Of a DNA stretch of 64,000 nt, positions 1 to 8,436 are shown in pieces (position 1 is the stretch's first letter; every line of letters starts with the position of its first letter). A program made the position numbers and the translations under genes. The notes below the pieces were generated by a model, which was not told the origin of the DNA, ran no database searches, and worked only from the letters and a program-made list of their open reading frames with translations. Source of the stretch: Saprospiraceae bacterium (GTDB taxonomy: Bacteria > Bacteroidota > Bacteroidia > Chitinophagales > Saprospiraceae). Location of the stretch: assembly GCA_028279185.1 (NCBI GenBank), contig JANQSS010000205.1, forward strand, positions 62,001-126,000, given 5' to 3'.

Positions 1-2
1 AG

Positions 3-776
3 CATTATAAGGAAAGTGACTATTACATTGATCAAGAGAATACATTCATTCATTTTTCATCTATAAAGAAAGCACAGTCAATACTCGAACATGGTGAAAT
101 ACGACTTTACCACCTGTCCCATCAAAACGACAATCGAGAATATAGGTTCGCGGCTGAAATATTAGGTGAAAATCCGAGGGCATGCGATAAATTAAGAAGA
201 GGTATGTATAGTTTATCAATGTGTAAAACAGAAATTGAAAACGACTTGACACTTTGGAGGTTATACGCGGATAACACCAAAGGAATAGGATTTATATTTA
301 GAATAACGAATAATCCAATTTTTTGGATGCACTATCATTTAAGTAAAATATATTATGGCGAAATTGACAAACTAAATATTTATAAAAAAAGTAAAACAGA
401 TTTCGAGAAAAAATACAAATTTAGGTTCAATCTCGGACTGCATAGATTTTTAGGATTTCATAAATCTGATGATTTTAGTGTAGAAAAAGAAGTCCGCTTA
501 ATATACATTCACGAAGAAACAACAAATCCATTTTCTTTTTTCCCCACATTAGTCGATACAAACAATTTGCCAGAATATGTATCAATCAAACTAAACAACA
601 ACCTTTACTCTCCGAAAACTAAAATATGTGAATTAAGGAAACCTATAATAGAAATTAAGGAAATTGTCTTAGGACCTAATTTTAAAAACGAAGCAATAGT
701 TGAATTGATTCAAGAAAAATATCAAAATGTTTCTATCAGAAAATCAAAATTTGAAGGATCCTATAAAGTCAAATAG
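3..776 (+). CDS. DUF2971 family protein, 5' end outside window
   Basis: The reading frame is open from the first in-frame codon of the window to the TAG at 774-776. The ATG at 204 is therefore internal: the codons before it encode FIHFSSIKKAQSILEHGEI and YHLSHQNDNREYRF, which match the N-terminal part expected of DUF2971 proteins (a 'loading by interval' stretch that precedes SLSM...LWRLYADNTKGIGFIF). The central Trp-Arg-x-Tyr and the later EKEVRLIY segment also fit the family. Function is unknown; members are often found near phage-defence or accessory genes, but nothing here shows that role. Codon use is very AT-rich. The upstream start and neighbours cannot be seen. Confidence 0.75.
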   Translation, partial: HYKESDYYIDQENTFIHFSSIKKAQSILEHGEIRLYHLSHQNDNREYRFAAEILGENPRACDKLRRGMYSLSMCKTEIENDLTLWRLYADNTKGIGFIFRITNNPIFWMHYHLSKIYYGEIDKLNIYKKSKTDFEKKYKFRFNLGLHRFLGFHKSDDFSVEKEVRLIYIHEETTNPFSFFPTLVDTNNLPEYVSIKLNNNLYSPKTKICELRKPIIEIKEIVLGPNFKNEAIVELIQEKYQNVSIRKSKFEGSYKVK

Positions 777-960
777 AAACTGTCTATTACACTGTTCAGT
801 TCGTCGTGCTTGTTTCGCATCGCACACTGACTTCTGCTTGATCGCTTCGCAAAGATATACTTTTAATTTCCTATTAAATATGAACGAAGCCTCCCTATAA
901 ACTATAAAAAAAATTACAACTCCAACACTTTCATTGAATTGTCGTATAAATTCAGTCGTG

Positions 961-1044
961 TAACGGCAACAGAATCAGGTATTCAATAAAGGTAGGTGAA
1001 CACCCTTTCAGCATTCACCCTTATCTATGATCATCAGAACGTTA
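961..1044 (-). repeat. attC-like imperfect palindrome 1 (TAACG...CGTTA)
   Basis: The outer arms TAACG (961-965) and CGTTA (1040-1044) pair, and the apex forms a GGTGAA/TTCACC stem (995-1000 with 1014-1019). Between them the two arms are partly complementary with unpaired bulges. The TAA stop of the YHS gene (1042-1044) is part of the right arm. The left end TAACGGCAA is shared with the element at 27052 and TAACGG with those at 6703 and 12971. It could equally act as a transcription terminator for the YHS gene. Confidence 0.45.
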
Positions 1045-1509
1045 ATTATACGTTTTGCTAAGTTTTTCCCAGTTTTCATTAGCTGTGCGCACCAGACCAT
1101 TATGATCATCTGCATCTAACCAAAGCTGTTTTGCATCGAGCTCTAAATTATTGAGATATAAAAAGTACTTTCCGTCTTTTGTGATGAACTTGCTTGGATC
1201 AGGTCGAAATTTTGCCCCGGCATAGATTCCAAATGCACAAAATCCGCCGTACTGAGGTAGGTATTTATTGGGGTTTTGGTTGAACAGTGCCTTTTGCTCT
1301 TCTGAGGTAAAATAGTAGATGACGCCTTCGTATTCAGATTTAAACGCCTTAATGCCTTTTTGAGCCAAGCCAAGATCGGCGTACGAAACGGGACTGTAGC
1401 CTTGTAAAGCAATGTTGCTGTTGTCAATATTGTTTGCTTTGTTGTCTTGTGCAATCATATCGATTGATAAAAAGAGCATTAACGCTCCTAAAATTATTAA
1501 CTGTTTCAT
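1042..1509 (-). CDS. YHS domain-containing exported protein
   Basis: This 155-residue protein has an N-terminal signal peptide (residues 1-20, ending around MIAQ) and one YHS domain. The domain is seen in LQGYSPVSYADLG, then FKSEYEGVIYYFTSEEQKALF and the end YGGFCAFGIYAGAKF. YHS domains are small, often metal-associated modules; the exported single-domain form is common in Bacteroidota and its function is not established. It follows an NTF2-like gene on the same strand (28-bp gap), so the two are probably co-transcribed. The stop codon lies inside a palindromic element. The family call is firm; the role is unknown. Confidence 0.85.
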   Translation of the reverse strand: MKQLIILGALMLFLSIDMIAQDNKANNIDNSNIALQGYSPVSYADLGLAQKGIKAFKSEYEGVIYYFTSEEQKALFNQNPNKYLPQYGGFCAFGIYAGAKFRPDPSKFITKDGKYFLYLNNLELDAKQLWLDADDHNGLVRTANENWEKLSKTYN

Positions 1510-1537
1510 ACTTTATTGGTTTTGATTTGAACTACTA

Positions 1538-1888
1538 TTATGCCTGGAAATATTCTTCTGCAACTACTTCGCCAGTTTCACTCCATTTTCGTCGAATAAT
1601 TTCGTGCCAATGGATATTGCTGCCATCCTTCATATCAAAATCGAAGGTGAATTCAGATGCGGAAAGGTTGTTGTCGGCAATAGTGTGGTGATGTTTAATT
1701 TGATTTACTTTCGCAATCGCACTTACAAAACCTTCCATTTTTTCAACCATCTGTGATTTACCGGACGTTGTGACACTGTTGTAGTCGGAAGTTTCTGCGC
1801 TGTCAGAAAAGTACGTTTTTACGGCATCTACTATAGCACCTTGAGCGACTAATGCATCCATTTCTTGAACTTGATTTTTAATATTCAT
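1538..1888 (-). CDS. SnoaL/NTF2-like domain protein
   Basis: This is a 116-residue single-domain cytoplasmic protein with no signal peptide. The pattern of an N-terminal helix (VQEMDALVAQGAIVDAVKTYF), a short acidic segment, and then strands ending in WHEIIRRKWSETGEVVAEEYF is typical of the SnoaL-like NTF2 fold, which holds small-molecule isomerases, cyclases and ligand binders. No catalytic residue can be assigned with confidence. It lies upstream of the YHS gene on the same strand. It is one of at least seven NTF2-like domains in the window. Confidence 0.75.
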   Translation of the reverse strand: MNIKNQVQEMDALVAQGAIVDAVKTYFSDSAETSDYNSVTTSGKSQMVEKMEGFVSAIAKVNQIKHHHTIADNNLSASEFTFDFDMKDGSNIHWHEIIRRKWSETGEVVAEEYFQA

Positions 1889-2047
1889 TTTACATGTATT
1901 TTTTGATTAATAAATTATTTACGATGCAAATATGAATCGACAAAGAATATGTCGAGCTACAAAAAAATACCAATCTGTTGTACTTTTTGAAAATTTTGCC
2001 CGGTCTGGTTAAATGTTAGGCGCAAAAAGAGAAATTGTGGGTTAAGT

Positions 2048-3139
2048 CTAAGGATTAGGTAACTGCTTGCGATATTCCACTGGTGTGGTAGACGTGTGGT
2101 GTTTGAAAAAAGTAGAAAAATGATTTCCTTCTTCGAAGCCTAGTTCATGGGCGATGTGATTGATTGGAGCATCAGTGTGAAGCAAGAGTTTTGCGGAGTT
2201 GATGATTTCTTGTCGAATCAATTGTCCCAAAGTAGTGTTTAATTTGTCTTTGACCTTTCGCGACAAGGTTTTAATTGATAAGTTCATTTGATCGGCATAA
2301 AAGGAAAGCGCACGTTGGCCCTTATGATGCATTTCCAGCAGTCGATACAGCTCGGGTAGAAATTCATCTTCGTGTTTGAGCTGCATGGATTCACGAAACA
2401 TATTTGGACTTTGGCCGGCTAAGTTGCTAAATACACGATTAAAGTATGCCGGGTCCTTGAACCCGTATTCGTAGGCAATTTCTTTAATGCTTTTATCAGA
2501 GAATGCGACTTCCTTTTTACTTTCGAGGTGCCGTTTACGACCGAGCATCGATTTTACCGAGAGCCCGATTTTTGATTTAAATAGTGCCTGCGCTTCATAA
2601 CCACGAAGTCCAATTATCCTTGAGATTTTTTCATTGGTCAAATGATTTTTATACTGCTCATCGATTATATCTTTGATATCAAAAATGAGGTGATATTCTG
2701 ATTGATTTGCATGAAATGGATTCTGCCAATACCATTGCCTGGATGATATGTCAATAATGTCACTTGTCTTTTGAGAAAAAACGGATTTATTGAGATAGTC
2801 CTGGCAAGTAGTACATTCATTAAAATTGATGTAGCCCAGTGATACAAGGTGTTTAAACAAAACTCGTACATCTTTATTTCTAAAAACATGTTCATCTTCG
2901 AATTCAATTTTACGCACGAGAAATGAATCAGATAAGAACTTAATATATTGCCCTTTTTCAAGAAATATTAACTTGTCCTGCCAGTCGTGATAGCTATTAA
3001 AATCCACCTCAATGCCACCATACCCTTTTAGGACATGAACCATAGTGTATCTATTTATAAAATACACTTGGTTTACATTTGGCTGTAGCTTACTTACCAT
3101 TAGTACGCATCTTGAATAAGACTTAAGATGGTTTAACAA
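2048..3139 (-). CDS. AraC-type regulator with two tandem AraC DNA-binding domains
   Basis: This is a 363-residue cytoplasmic protein. Residues about 1-130 resemble the N-terminal sensor region of AraC regulators. Residues about 165-250 form a complete AraC double-HTH domain (IKEIAYEYGFKDPAYFNRVF as the second recognition unit, closing with GQSPNMFRES). Residues about 265-360 form a second complete one (INHIAHELGFEEGNHFSTFF, closing with TTPVEYRKQ). Having two full AraC domains in one chain is unusual; the normal protein has one, at the C-terminus. It is transcribed toward the NTF2/YHS pair, 159 bp away, which it might regulate. An alternative start is Met14. Confidence 0.85.
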   Translation of the reverse strand: MLNHLKSYSRCVLMVSKLQPNVNQVYFINRYTMVHVLKGYGGIEVDFNSYHDWQDKLIFLEKGQYIKFLSDSFLVRKIEFEDEHVFRNKDVRVLFKHLVSLGYINFNECTTCQDYLNKSVFSQKTSDIIDISSRQWYWQNPFHANQSEYHLIFDIKDIIDEQYKNHLTNEKISRIIGLRGYEAQALFKSKIGLSVKSMLGRKRHLESKKEVAFSDKSIKEIAYEYGFKDPAYFNRVFSNLAGQSPNMFRESMQLKHEDEFLPELYRLLEMHHKGQRALSFYADQMNLSIKTLSRKVKDKLNTTLGQLIRQEIINSAKLLLHTDAPINHIAHELGFEEGNHFSTFFKHHTSTTPVEYRKQLPNP

Positions 3140-3216
3140 GAAAAGGGTATGCTAGGTTTTGAAGTAAATGACGAGTGGGTGTTTCTTGAGCCTTGGAGTT
3201 GATTAGCTTCTTAAAA

Positions 3217-3786
3217 TTAGTTGTCTGACATTTTAGCATTGTAGTGCTCAATCGCATGTAAATAATTACGTGCACCATTTGCCGTCATGTCATGGATAAA
3301 ACCACCTAATTCAGGATGATTGTCATGCGTCCAACGAACTAAATGATCGCGATTTTTCTGCCATGTGTTCCAGTCCACATCTGTGCAGTCTAGTGATTCG
3401 AACTTTGCGATTTTTTCATCCCGAAACGTTATTTTATACTGACACGTCATGGGGCCGTGATTAAGAAAATTGAGGCGAATGGAGTTGAGGAACACAGTGA
3501 CTACTATGTGATTTTTGTTTTCCTCTAGTTCTACTATTTTGTAGGACGGCTGAAATAGGGAATCCCATTTGAAGACTTCATAAAAATTGTCGGTATTGTA
3601 AGACATGACGTAGTCGCCTTCCGTAATTGTTATGCTGTCGCTTAAAAGTTTTTCTGTTTCATTAAAATTGAGAGCGTCACGGGCAGCGTAGTATCGAATG
3701 ACCGTTTCGCCAGGGGTCAATTTTTGATCAGAACATCCAATTAAAAGAAGTTGAAGGAATAATAAGTATGGTACATGTTTCATCAA
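3217..3786 (-). CDS. NTF2-like lipoprotein
   Basis: A 189-residue protein with a lipoprotein signal peptide (LLFLQLLLIGC lipobox, Cys at about residue 18), so it is probably anchored in the outer or inner membrane on the periplasmic side. The body has the start of an NTF2-like fold: ETVIRYYAARDALNFNETEKLL followed by repeated strands and an aromatic-rich C-terminus. The specific function is not recognisable. It stands alone between the AraC gene (77 bp downstream) and a 500-bp divergent intergenic region. Confidence 0.65.
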   Translation of the reverse strand: MMKHVPYLLFLQLLLIGCSDQKLTPGETVIRYYAARDALNFNETEKLLSDSITITEGDYVMSYNTDNFYEVFKWDSLFQPSYKIVELEENKNHIVVTVFLNSIRLNFLNHGPMTCQYKITFRDEKIAKFESLDCTDVDWNTWQKNRDHLVRWTHDNHPELGGFIHDMTANGARNYLHAIEHYNAKMSDN

Positions 3787-4269
3787 TCGTATCTCAAATA
3801 AACGAAAATTATTAGCACTGTTCGGTTGATCTCATCAGGGTATATGAAATGCGCTGATTGATATCATATTAACGACGGTCAAATACCAATGAAATGCAGC
3901 TTGAAGAATGTAAGCACTGCACCCATTTCTGAAAATTATGAATGTTGGTGTTTGGGCTTCTTCTCTAACGTTTGAATGACTTTCCTCGTAATAATGAGGA
4001 TGACTTGAACTTGGCTGTCACAAAACTTCATTGGGAGTTTTTGCTTCATATGGGCATCTAAGCGATTCACGACGAATAGAAAATGTTAAATAGTGGTGTT
4101 GATTAGGTAATGTACATGGCCATGAATGTATGGACAGGGAACAGTTAGCTTTCAATGGCGATTTTAATTTTCTCTATATGTGAAGTTTCACCTTTGAGAT
4201 ACGCCCATGAAGTACCGGCATACGTATAATTTTAACGAAATCCTGGATATGAAACACCCAATATTATGA
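3787..4269. other. Intergenic region between divergent genes
   Basis: Nearly 500 bp separate the NTF2-like lipoprotein gene (minus) from the Kelch gene (plus). I see no convincing coding frame, RNA gene or repeat here. The only element I can name is the promoter-like box just after it. Confidence 0.5.
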
Positions 4270-4277
4270 TAGCTTTG
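4270..4277 (+). promoter_or_regulatory. Candidate -7 box of the Kelch gene promoter
   Basis: TAGCTTTG fits the Bacteroidetes -7 consensus TAnnTTTG. A clear -33 TTG at the usual spacing is missing. If it is used, transcription would begin near 4284, favouring the second ATG (4304) over the first (4286) as translation start. Confidence 0.3.
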
Positions 4278-4285
4278 GCGCCCCA

Positions 4286-5524
4286 ATGACTAAAAAAGTA
4301 ATAATGAATAAAATTGGCCTACTACTCACTTTCTTTTTTTTAATTCAAACCATTTTATATGCGCAAGATTGGGAGCCCGTATCCTCACTACCGAATGCTT
4401 TCAATCAAACGCATCACTCTTTTGGTTTTGCCCTTGATGGAAAAGGATATGTCGTGACGGGAAGTTCGCCCACAGGAGCGCGAAGTGATTTTTATCAATA
4501 CGACGCCTCTAGTGATACATGGACCAGGCTGCCCGACTTTCCTGGATCTCCACGTTCATTTGCAATCGGTGATACGTGGGATGGTAAAGCGTATTTTGGT
4601 TTTGGAGCAGATGAATTTGGCACGTATTTAAGGGATTTTTGGGTATTTGATCCGGTCGATACGTCCTGGACAGAATTGGCTACGTGCTCTTGTCTTCGTC
4701 GGACACATCCCACATTGGTGGCGCATAATGGGAAAGTATTCGTCGGACTCGGTGGGGGAGAAGCAAGCAATTTGAATGATTGGTGGGAGTACGACATTGC
4801 AACGGATACATGGGCACAGAAGCCGGACTTTCCTTCGGCCCCAAGACACCACCCATTTCAATTTGGAATAGACGAATACATATATACGGGATTTGGCCAT
4901 GGTAATGGATTTATTTCTGATCGATGGTATCGGTACGATCCGGTTGCAGAAATTTGGGATGAGATGTCGACGTTGCCGGCAGAAGGAAGAGTGGCAGGGA
5001 CGCAGTTTTCATACAATGGAAAAGGCTATGTATTGAGTGGTGATGGGGATGACCACCGCTCTATGGAGACGGGAGAATTTTGGGTATATGATCCTCAAGT
5101 GGACGAGTGGAGCGAACTTCCTCCACACCCGTCGACGTCTCGCTGGGCTCCGGCATCCTTTATTATTGACGATGAAGTTTATATAATTAACGGACAAACA
5201 GAAATCGGCAGCGATTATATTTTTGAAACGTCGATTTACAAATTTGACTTAGCAGGAAATGTCTCGGTAGACGATGTAAACGGAGACGAAACCGCCATTA
5301 CAGCCTTTCCTAATCCGTTTACGGAACACTTAAATGTAAAATTAAACGAAGCGTACTCCGATGAAAAGAGCCGACTGCGAATTTTCGATATGCAAGGTCG
5401 ATTGCTTTATCAAAGCCAGGAAATTTCTGATGTCATGAACTTTGCACAATTACCAAAGGGATTGTTGCAACTGGAAGTGTCGAATGAAGCGGGGTTGTTT
5501 TACAAGACGGTTGTGAAAATGTAG
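4286..5524 (+). CDS. Secreted Kelch-repeat protein with T9SS sorting domain
   Basis: A 412-residue protein: signal peptide (Met1 or, more likely, Met7 to about residue 27, ending LYAQ), then at least five Kelch motifs forming a beta-propeller (for example GKGYVVTG, KAYFGFGAD, GKVFVGLGG, EYIYTGFGHG, GKGYVLSG, each followed by W and FDP/YDP turns), then a type IX secretion C-terminal domain from about residue 335 (AFPNPFTEHLNVKL ... LRIFDMQGRLL ... LPKGLLQLEV). It is probably exported through the outer membrane and attached to the surface or released. Kelch propellers usually bind proteins or glycans; no enzymatic residues are evident. It stands alone. Confidence 0.9.
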   Translation: MTKKVIMNKIGLLLTFFFLIQTILYAQDWEPVSSLPNAFNQTHHSFGFALDGKGYVVTGSSPTGARSDFYQYDASSDTWTRLPDFPGSPRSFAIGDTWDGKAYFGFGADEFGTYLRDFWVFDPVDTSWTELATCSCLRRTHPTLVAHNGKVFVGLGGGEASNLNDWWEYDIATDTWAQKPDFPSAPRHHPFQFGIDEYIYTGFGHGNGFISDRWYRYDPVAEIWDEMSTLPAEGRVAGTQFSYNGKGYVLSGDGDDHRSMETGEFWVYDPQVDEWSELPPHPSTSRWAPASFIIDDEVYIINGQTEIGSDYIFETSIYKFDLAGNVSVDDVNGDETAITAFPNPFTEHLNVKLNEAYSDEKSRLRIFDMQGRLLYQSQEISDVMNFAQLPKGLLQLEVSNEAGLFYKTVVKM

Positions 5525-5604
5525 TGCAACAAAATTTGATGTCACATAGGACTGCGTTCTGTTGCTTTGAATAAAAGTTAGAATTTTTATTTAACAAGAT
5601 AGAA

Positions 5605-6165
5605 CTAAAAATTTTGCAATCCAGATTGGCACATAAAATATAACATGCCAATAAAAAAGGGTAGACCGGCTAAAAAAACGATTATCATATTTTTAATCAC
5701 GCTGACGTCTTCATAATTTGGGTTATACTTTCGTGATTGTGTCACCAGGTATTCTGTCATTTCATCTTGTTTCATGAACCGCTGATGTTTTTGATGTGGG
5801 AGATAAGATATTTTCCGCGTTTTATTTTTAGTTTTATCGATATATTTTATGGTCATAAACCAAGGGTTGGATAAGTCAAACTTCGAGACCGAACAGATAT
5901 TGTCAAAGGGTATGGATTCTTGTCCGCTTCTGGATAATATCGTTAATCCGTCTTCGTCAACCATTATTTTTTTAACCCTAAAGGGCATTTGAATAAGGAA
6001 GATTGATATCCAAATAAAGGCTATACCGACGGCATTTGCAAACTCGGATAACGCCGGATCGTCGCTGTTTTTAAAGACTACGATTGCCAGCCCGGAGCCA
6101 ACAAGCATGAAAACAGGGAAGATGTATTTGAAAATAAAGGTGTGAGGAGCGCTCGTGAATTTCAT
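5605..6165 (-). CDS. Two-helix membrane protein, possible PH-like domain
   Basis: A 186-residue protein with a hydrophobic pair at residues about 12-30 and 43-60, a soluble segment of about 90 residues, and a last hydrophobic helix at about 160-178. The soluble part begins VKKIMVDEDGLTILSRSGQESIPFDNI, which resembles bacterial PH-like domains (strand, turn, and a short basic loop). The family assignment is tentative and the function unknown. It converges with the Kelch gene, 80 bp away. Confidence 0.55.
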   Translation of the reverse strand: MKFTSAPHTFIFKYIFPVFMLVGSGLAIVVFKNSDDPALSEFANAVGIAFIWISIFLIQMPFRVKKIMVDEDGLTILSRSGQESIPFDNICSVSKFDLSNPWFMTIKYIDKTKNKTRKISYLPHQKHQRFMKQDEMTEYLVTQSRKYNPNYEDVSVIKNMIIVFLAGLPFFIGMLYFMCQSGLQNF

Positions 6166-6294
6166 GGTGTGGTAGTAGTGTTTCGTGCAAGTATAAATTT
6201 TCTTTTGTCGAGGTGTTCATTTTTTAGTTAAGACCATGTAAATAATCGACGGAAGGGCCTCGCGTTGTTCGGCCTACTTGAGGAAGAACGCTCT

Positions 6295-6672
6295 TTATTT
6301 CTTTTCCTCTCGTAATATTTTTTCCATTTTACGACCTTTTGCTAATTCATCATATAGCTTATCGAGGTATCTACATTTTCTATATAGTTCAAATTCATCC
6401 GGTATATCCTCGATCCGGTAACCACAGATCACACCTTTAATGAGGTGGGCATTGGGATTCAATTCCGCTTGTTGAAAAAATGTTTCAAAAGTCACTTTTT
6501 CATCAATTAATTTTTGTATTTTATTTGTATCAAAACCGGTTAGCCATTTGATGACCTGGTGAAACTCTTCTTTTGTTCTACCATTTTTTTCTAACCTATT
6601 AATATAATGTGGGTAGACGGATGCAAACGTCATTTTTGCAATTTGGTCGTTTTTTTCTGCAGTGACTTTCAT
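6295..6672 (-). CDS. DUF2200 family protein
   Basis: A 125-residue cytoplasmic protein that matches DUF2200 along its whole length: IAKMTFASVYPHY, GRTKEEFHQVIKWLTGFD, VTFETFFQQAELNPNAHLI, GVICGYRIEDI and LDKLYDELAKGRKMEKIL are the conserved blocks. The length is normal for the family. Members are widespread and uncharacterised. Its start lies 31 bp from an attC-like palindrome at 6703-6779, and the SDR gene ends inside that palindrome, so the pair resembles neighbouring cassettes rather than an operon. Confidence 0.9.
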   Translation of the reverse strand: MKVTAEKNDQIAKMTFASVYPHYINRLEKNGRTKEEFHQVIKWLTGFDTNKIQKLIDEKVTFETFFQQAELNPNAHLIKGVICGYRIEDIPDEFELYRKCRYLDKLYDELAKGRKMEKILREEKK

Positions 6673-6702
6673 TGTTGTTTGTTTTTTTTAATTGAATGGT
6701 GG

Positions 6703-6779
6703 TAACGGTCTCGTAGCATACAGTGTGTCCCCGAGTGTTGCACCTCCGGCAGGGTGCGATGACACACTAGACATTGTTA
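6703..6779 (-). repeat. attC-like imperfect palindrome 2
   Basis: Outer arms TAAC (6703-6706) and GTTA (6776-6779) pair. Inside, AGTGTGTC and GACACACT form an 8-bp stem, and GCACC/GGTGC a 5-bp apical stem, with unpaired bases between. The right part covers the last four codons of the SDR gene and its stop (6767-6769). The left end TAACGGTCTCG is identical to that of the element at 12971. The layout (hairpin with bulges, overlapping a gene's 3' end) is like an integron cassette site, but no integrase is seen. Confidence 0.5.
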
Positions 6780-8194
6780 CGTTTAGTTATTTCATTTATC
6801 ATTCCTTTAAATACAATTCCATGAAAAGGTAACACAGCATACCAATACAGCCTTCCCAAAAGTCCATGTGGTCGGAACGTGGCTGTCTGAATCAATTTAT
6901 TCTTTTCGATTTTAAATTCTAACCAAGCCTCTCCCGGTACTTTCATTTCTGCAAATAGTAATAGTCTCCCCTTTTCTTTATTGGCGTATAGCACTCTCCA
7001 AAAATCTAGTGCATCTCCTGCTTCTATATGCGTAGGATTGGTCCTTCCCCTTCTCAACCCAACACCTCCAAATAGTTTATCAATAAATCCTCGTATTTTC
7101 CACAACAAGTTTGCAGAATACCATCCATTATCGCCTCCAATACGCCATATTTTGTAAATTACGTCGTTTTGGGAAATAATTTCTCTTGATCGAGTATCTT
7201 TATAGCACCCATGATTTGGCACATTTATAAAATTAGAGATGTTTATTTCTTTAATACCACTTATTTGAGAATCCTTCCAGCTCGAAATGATTTGGTTACC
7301 TTCGACTTTTGTAAACGCCCTTTCAATTGATTTGATATATCCTTCAGGGTTAACATCCAAAATTTTGTTAATTCTATTGTCTCTACATATAACTTCAATT
7401 TTCATGCTTTCAACGAGTGATACGGCTAGTTTATAAGAGGTTGAGGTAACAAAGTAAAGCCAATAAGATGATAATTTGGGTGTCATAACCGGAACGGTTT
7501 GTATCCATCTTTTAAGGCCTCTAACTTTGGCAAAGCCAAGTAACATGTCTCGATAACTTAAAATATCCGGACCCCCGATATCGAAATTTTGATCAAACAC
7601 TTTTTTATTAAATAGTGATTTTTCTAGGAATTTAATGACATCTCTGATACCTATAGGTTGACATTTCGTGTTCAACCACTTTGGTGTAACCATTATTGGT
7701 AATTTCTCCACTAAGTCCCTGATAATCTCAAAAGAGGCACTTCCGGAGCCTACAATAATGCCTGCCCGTAAGGTCGTTACGCTAAAATGGCCTTCATTTA
7801 AGATGTTTTCCACATTTTTACGAGACTGTAAGTGTTTAGATAAATTATCTTCATTTACTATCCCACTTAAATATATTACTTGTTTTACATTGGTGGTATT
7901 TAAGTGGTTTTTAAAATTCGTAGCTGAAATTTTTTCTAATTGATCATATTCTTTTGAGTTCGACATGGAGTGTATGAGGTAGTATGCAGCATCAATATCC
8001 CTTGGTATATTATGTAGAGTTTCTTTTTCTAGAAAGTCTATAGCAATAACTTCTAAAAATGACTTAAGAGATTCTGGTGGGTTAAATTGTTCCGGATCTC
8101 GTGCACAACATATTACATGATGTCCATTTTTAACTAATACCGGTAGTATTCGTTTACCTATATATCCAGTAGCTCCTGTGAGTAATATTCTCAT
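6767..8194 (-). CDS. SDR-family NAD(P)-binding protein with DUF2867 domain
   Basis: A 475-residue protein. Residues 1-300 are an atypical short-chain dehydrogenase/NmrA-type Rossmann domain: TGATGYIGKR at residues 7-16 is the GxxGxxG dinucleotide site, and YYLIHSM and the VVGSGSASFEIIRDL region follow. Residues about 330-475 match DUF2867 (IWRIGGDNGWYSANLLWKIR, RRGRTNPTHIEAGDALDFWR, FAEMKVPGEAWLEFKI, GLLGRLYWYAVLPFH). This fusion is a standard architecture in Bacteroidota; the reaction is not known. The last codons R-N-N-V fall in the palindrome at 6703-6779, so the 3' end may have been joined to it by recombination. Confidence 0.88.
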   Translation of the reverse strand: MRILLTGATGYIGKRILPVLVKNGHHVICCARDPEQFNPPESLKSFLEVIAIDFLEKETLHNIPRDIDAAYYLIHSMSNSKEYDQLEKISATNFKNHLNTTNVKQVIYLSGIVNEDNLSKHLQSRKNVENILNEGHFSVTTLRAGIIVGSGSASFEIIRDLVEKLPIMVTPKWLNTKCQPIGIRDVIKFLEKSLFNKKVFDQNFDIGGPDILSYRDMLLGFAKVRGLKRWIQTVPVMTPKLSSYWLYFVTSTSYKLAVSLVESMKIEVICRDNRINKILDVNPEGYIKSIERAFTKVEGNQIISSWKDSQISGIKEINISNFINVPNHGCYKDTRSREIISQNDVIYKIWRIGGDNGWYSANLLWKIRGFIDKLFGGVGLRRGRTNPTHIEAGDALDFWRVLYANKEKGRLLLFAEMKVPGEAWLEFKIEKNKLIQTATFRPHGLLGRLYWYAVLPFHGIVFKGMINEITKRNNV

Positions 8195-8436
8195 TTATTA
8201 TTAATTAAGACAACCATCCGGTATATAAGGATTGCAACCAACTTGCCCTCGTAAAGCGCCTGCGGGGCAGTGAAGGGAGCATGACTTCATGTACGTTGCG
8301 TAATCATTGAATGTACACCTTTTTTATTGGAGAAAGATAATGAATACGAGTGAGAGAAGACCATAGATAAAGATCAACGATACTAGCAGCTGTAATTTTG
8401 TCAATATACCTCACAAGAAGTATTTAAGTAAGTCAT

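Noticed and set aside
204..776. ATG at 204 as the start of the DUF2971 gene
   Set aside because: The frame is open upstream and encodes conserved N-terminal family sequence.
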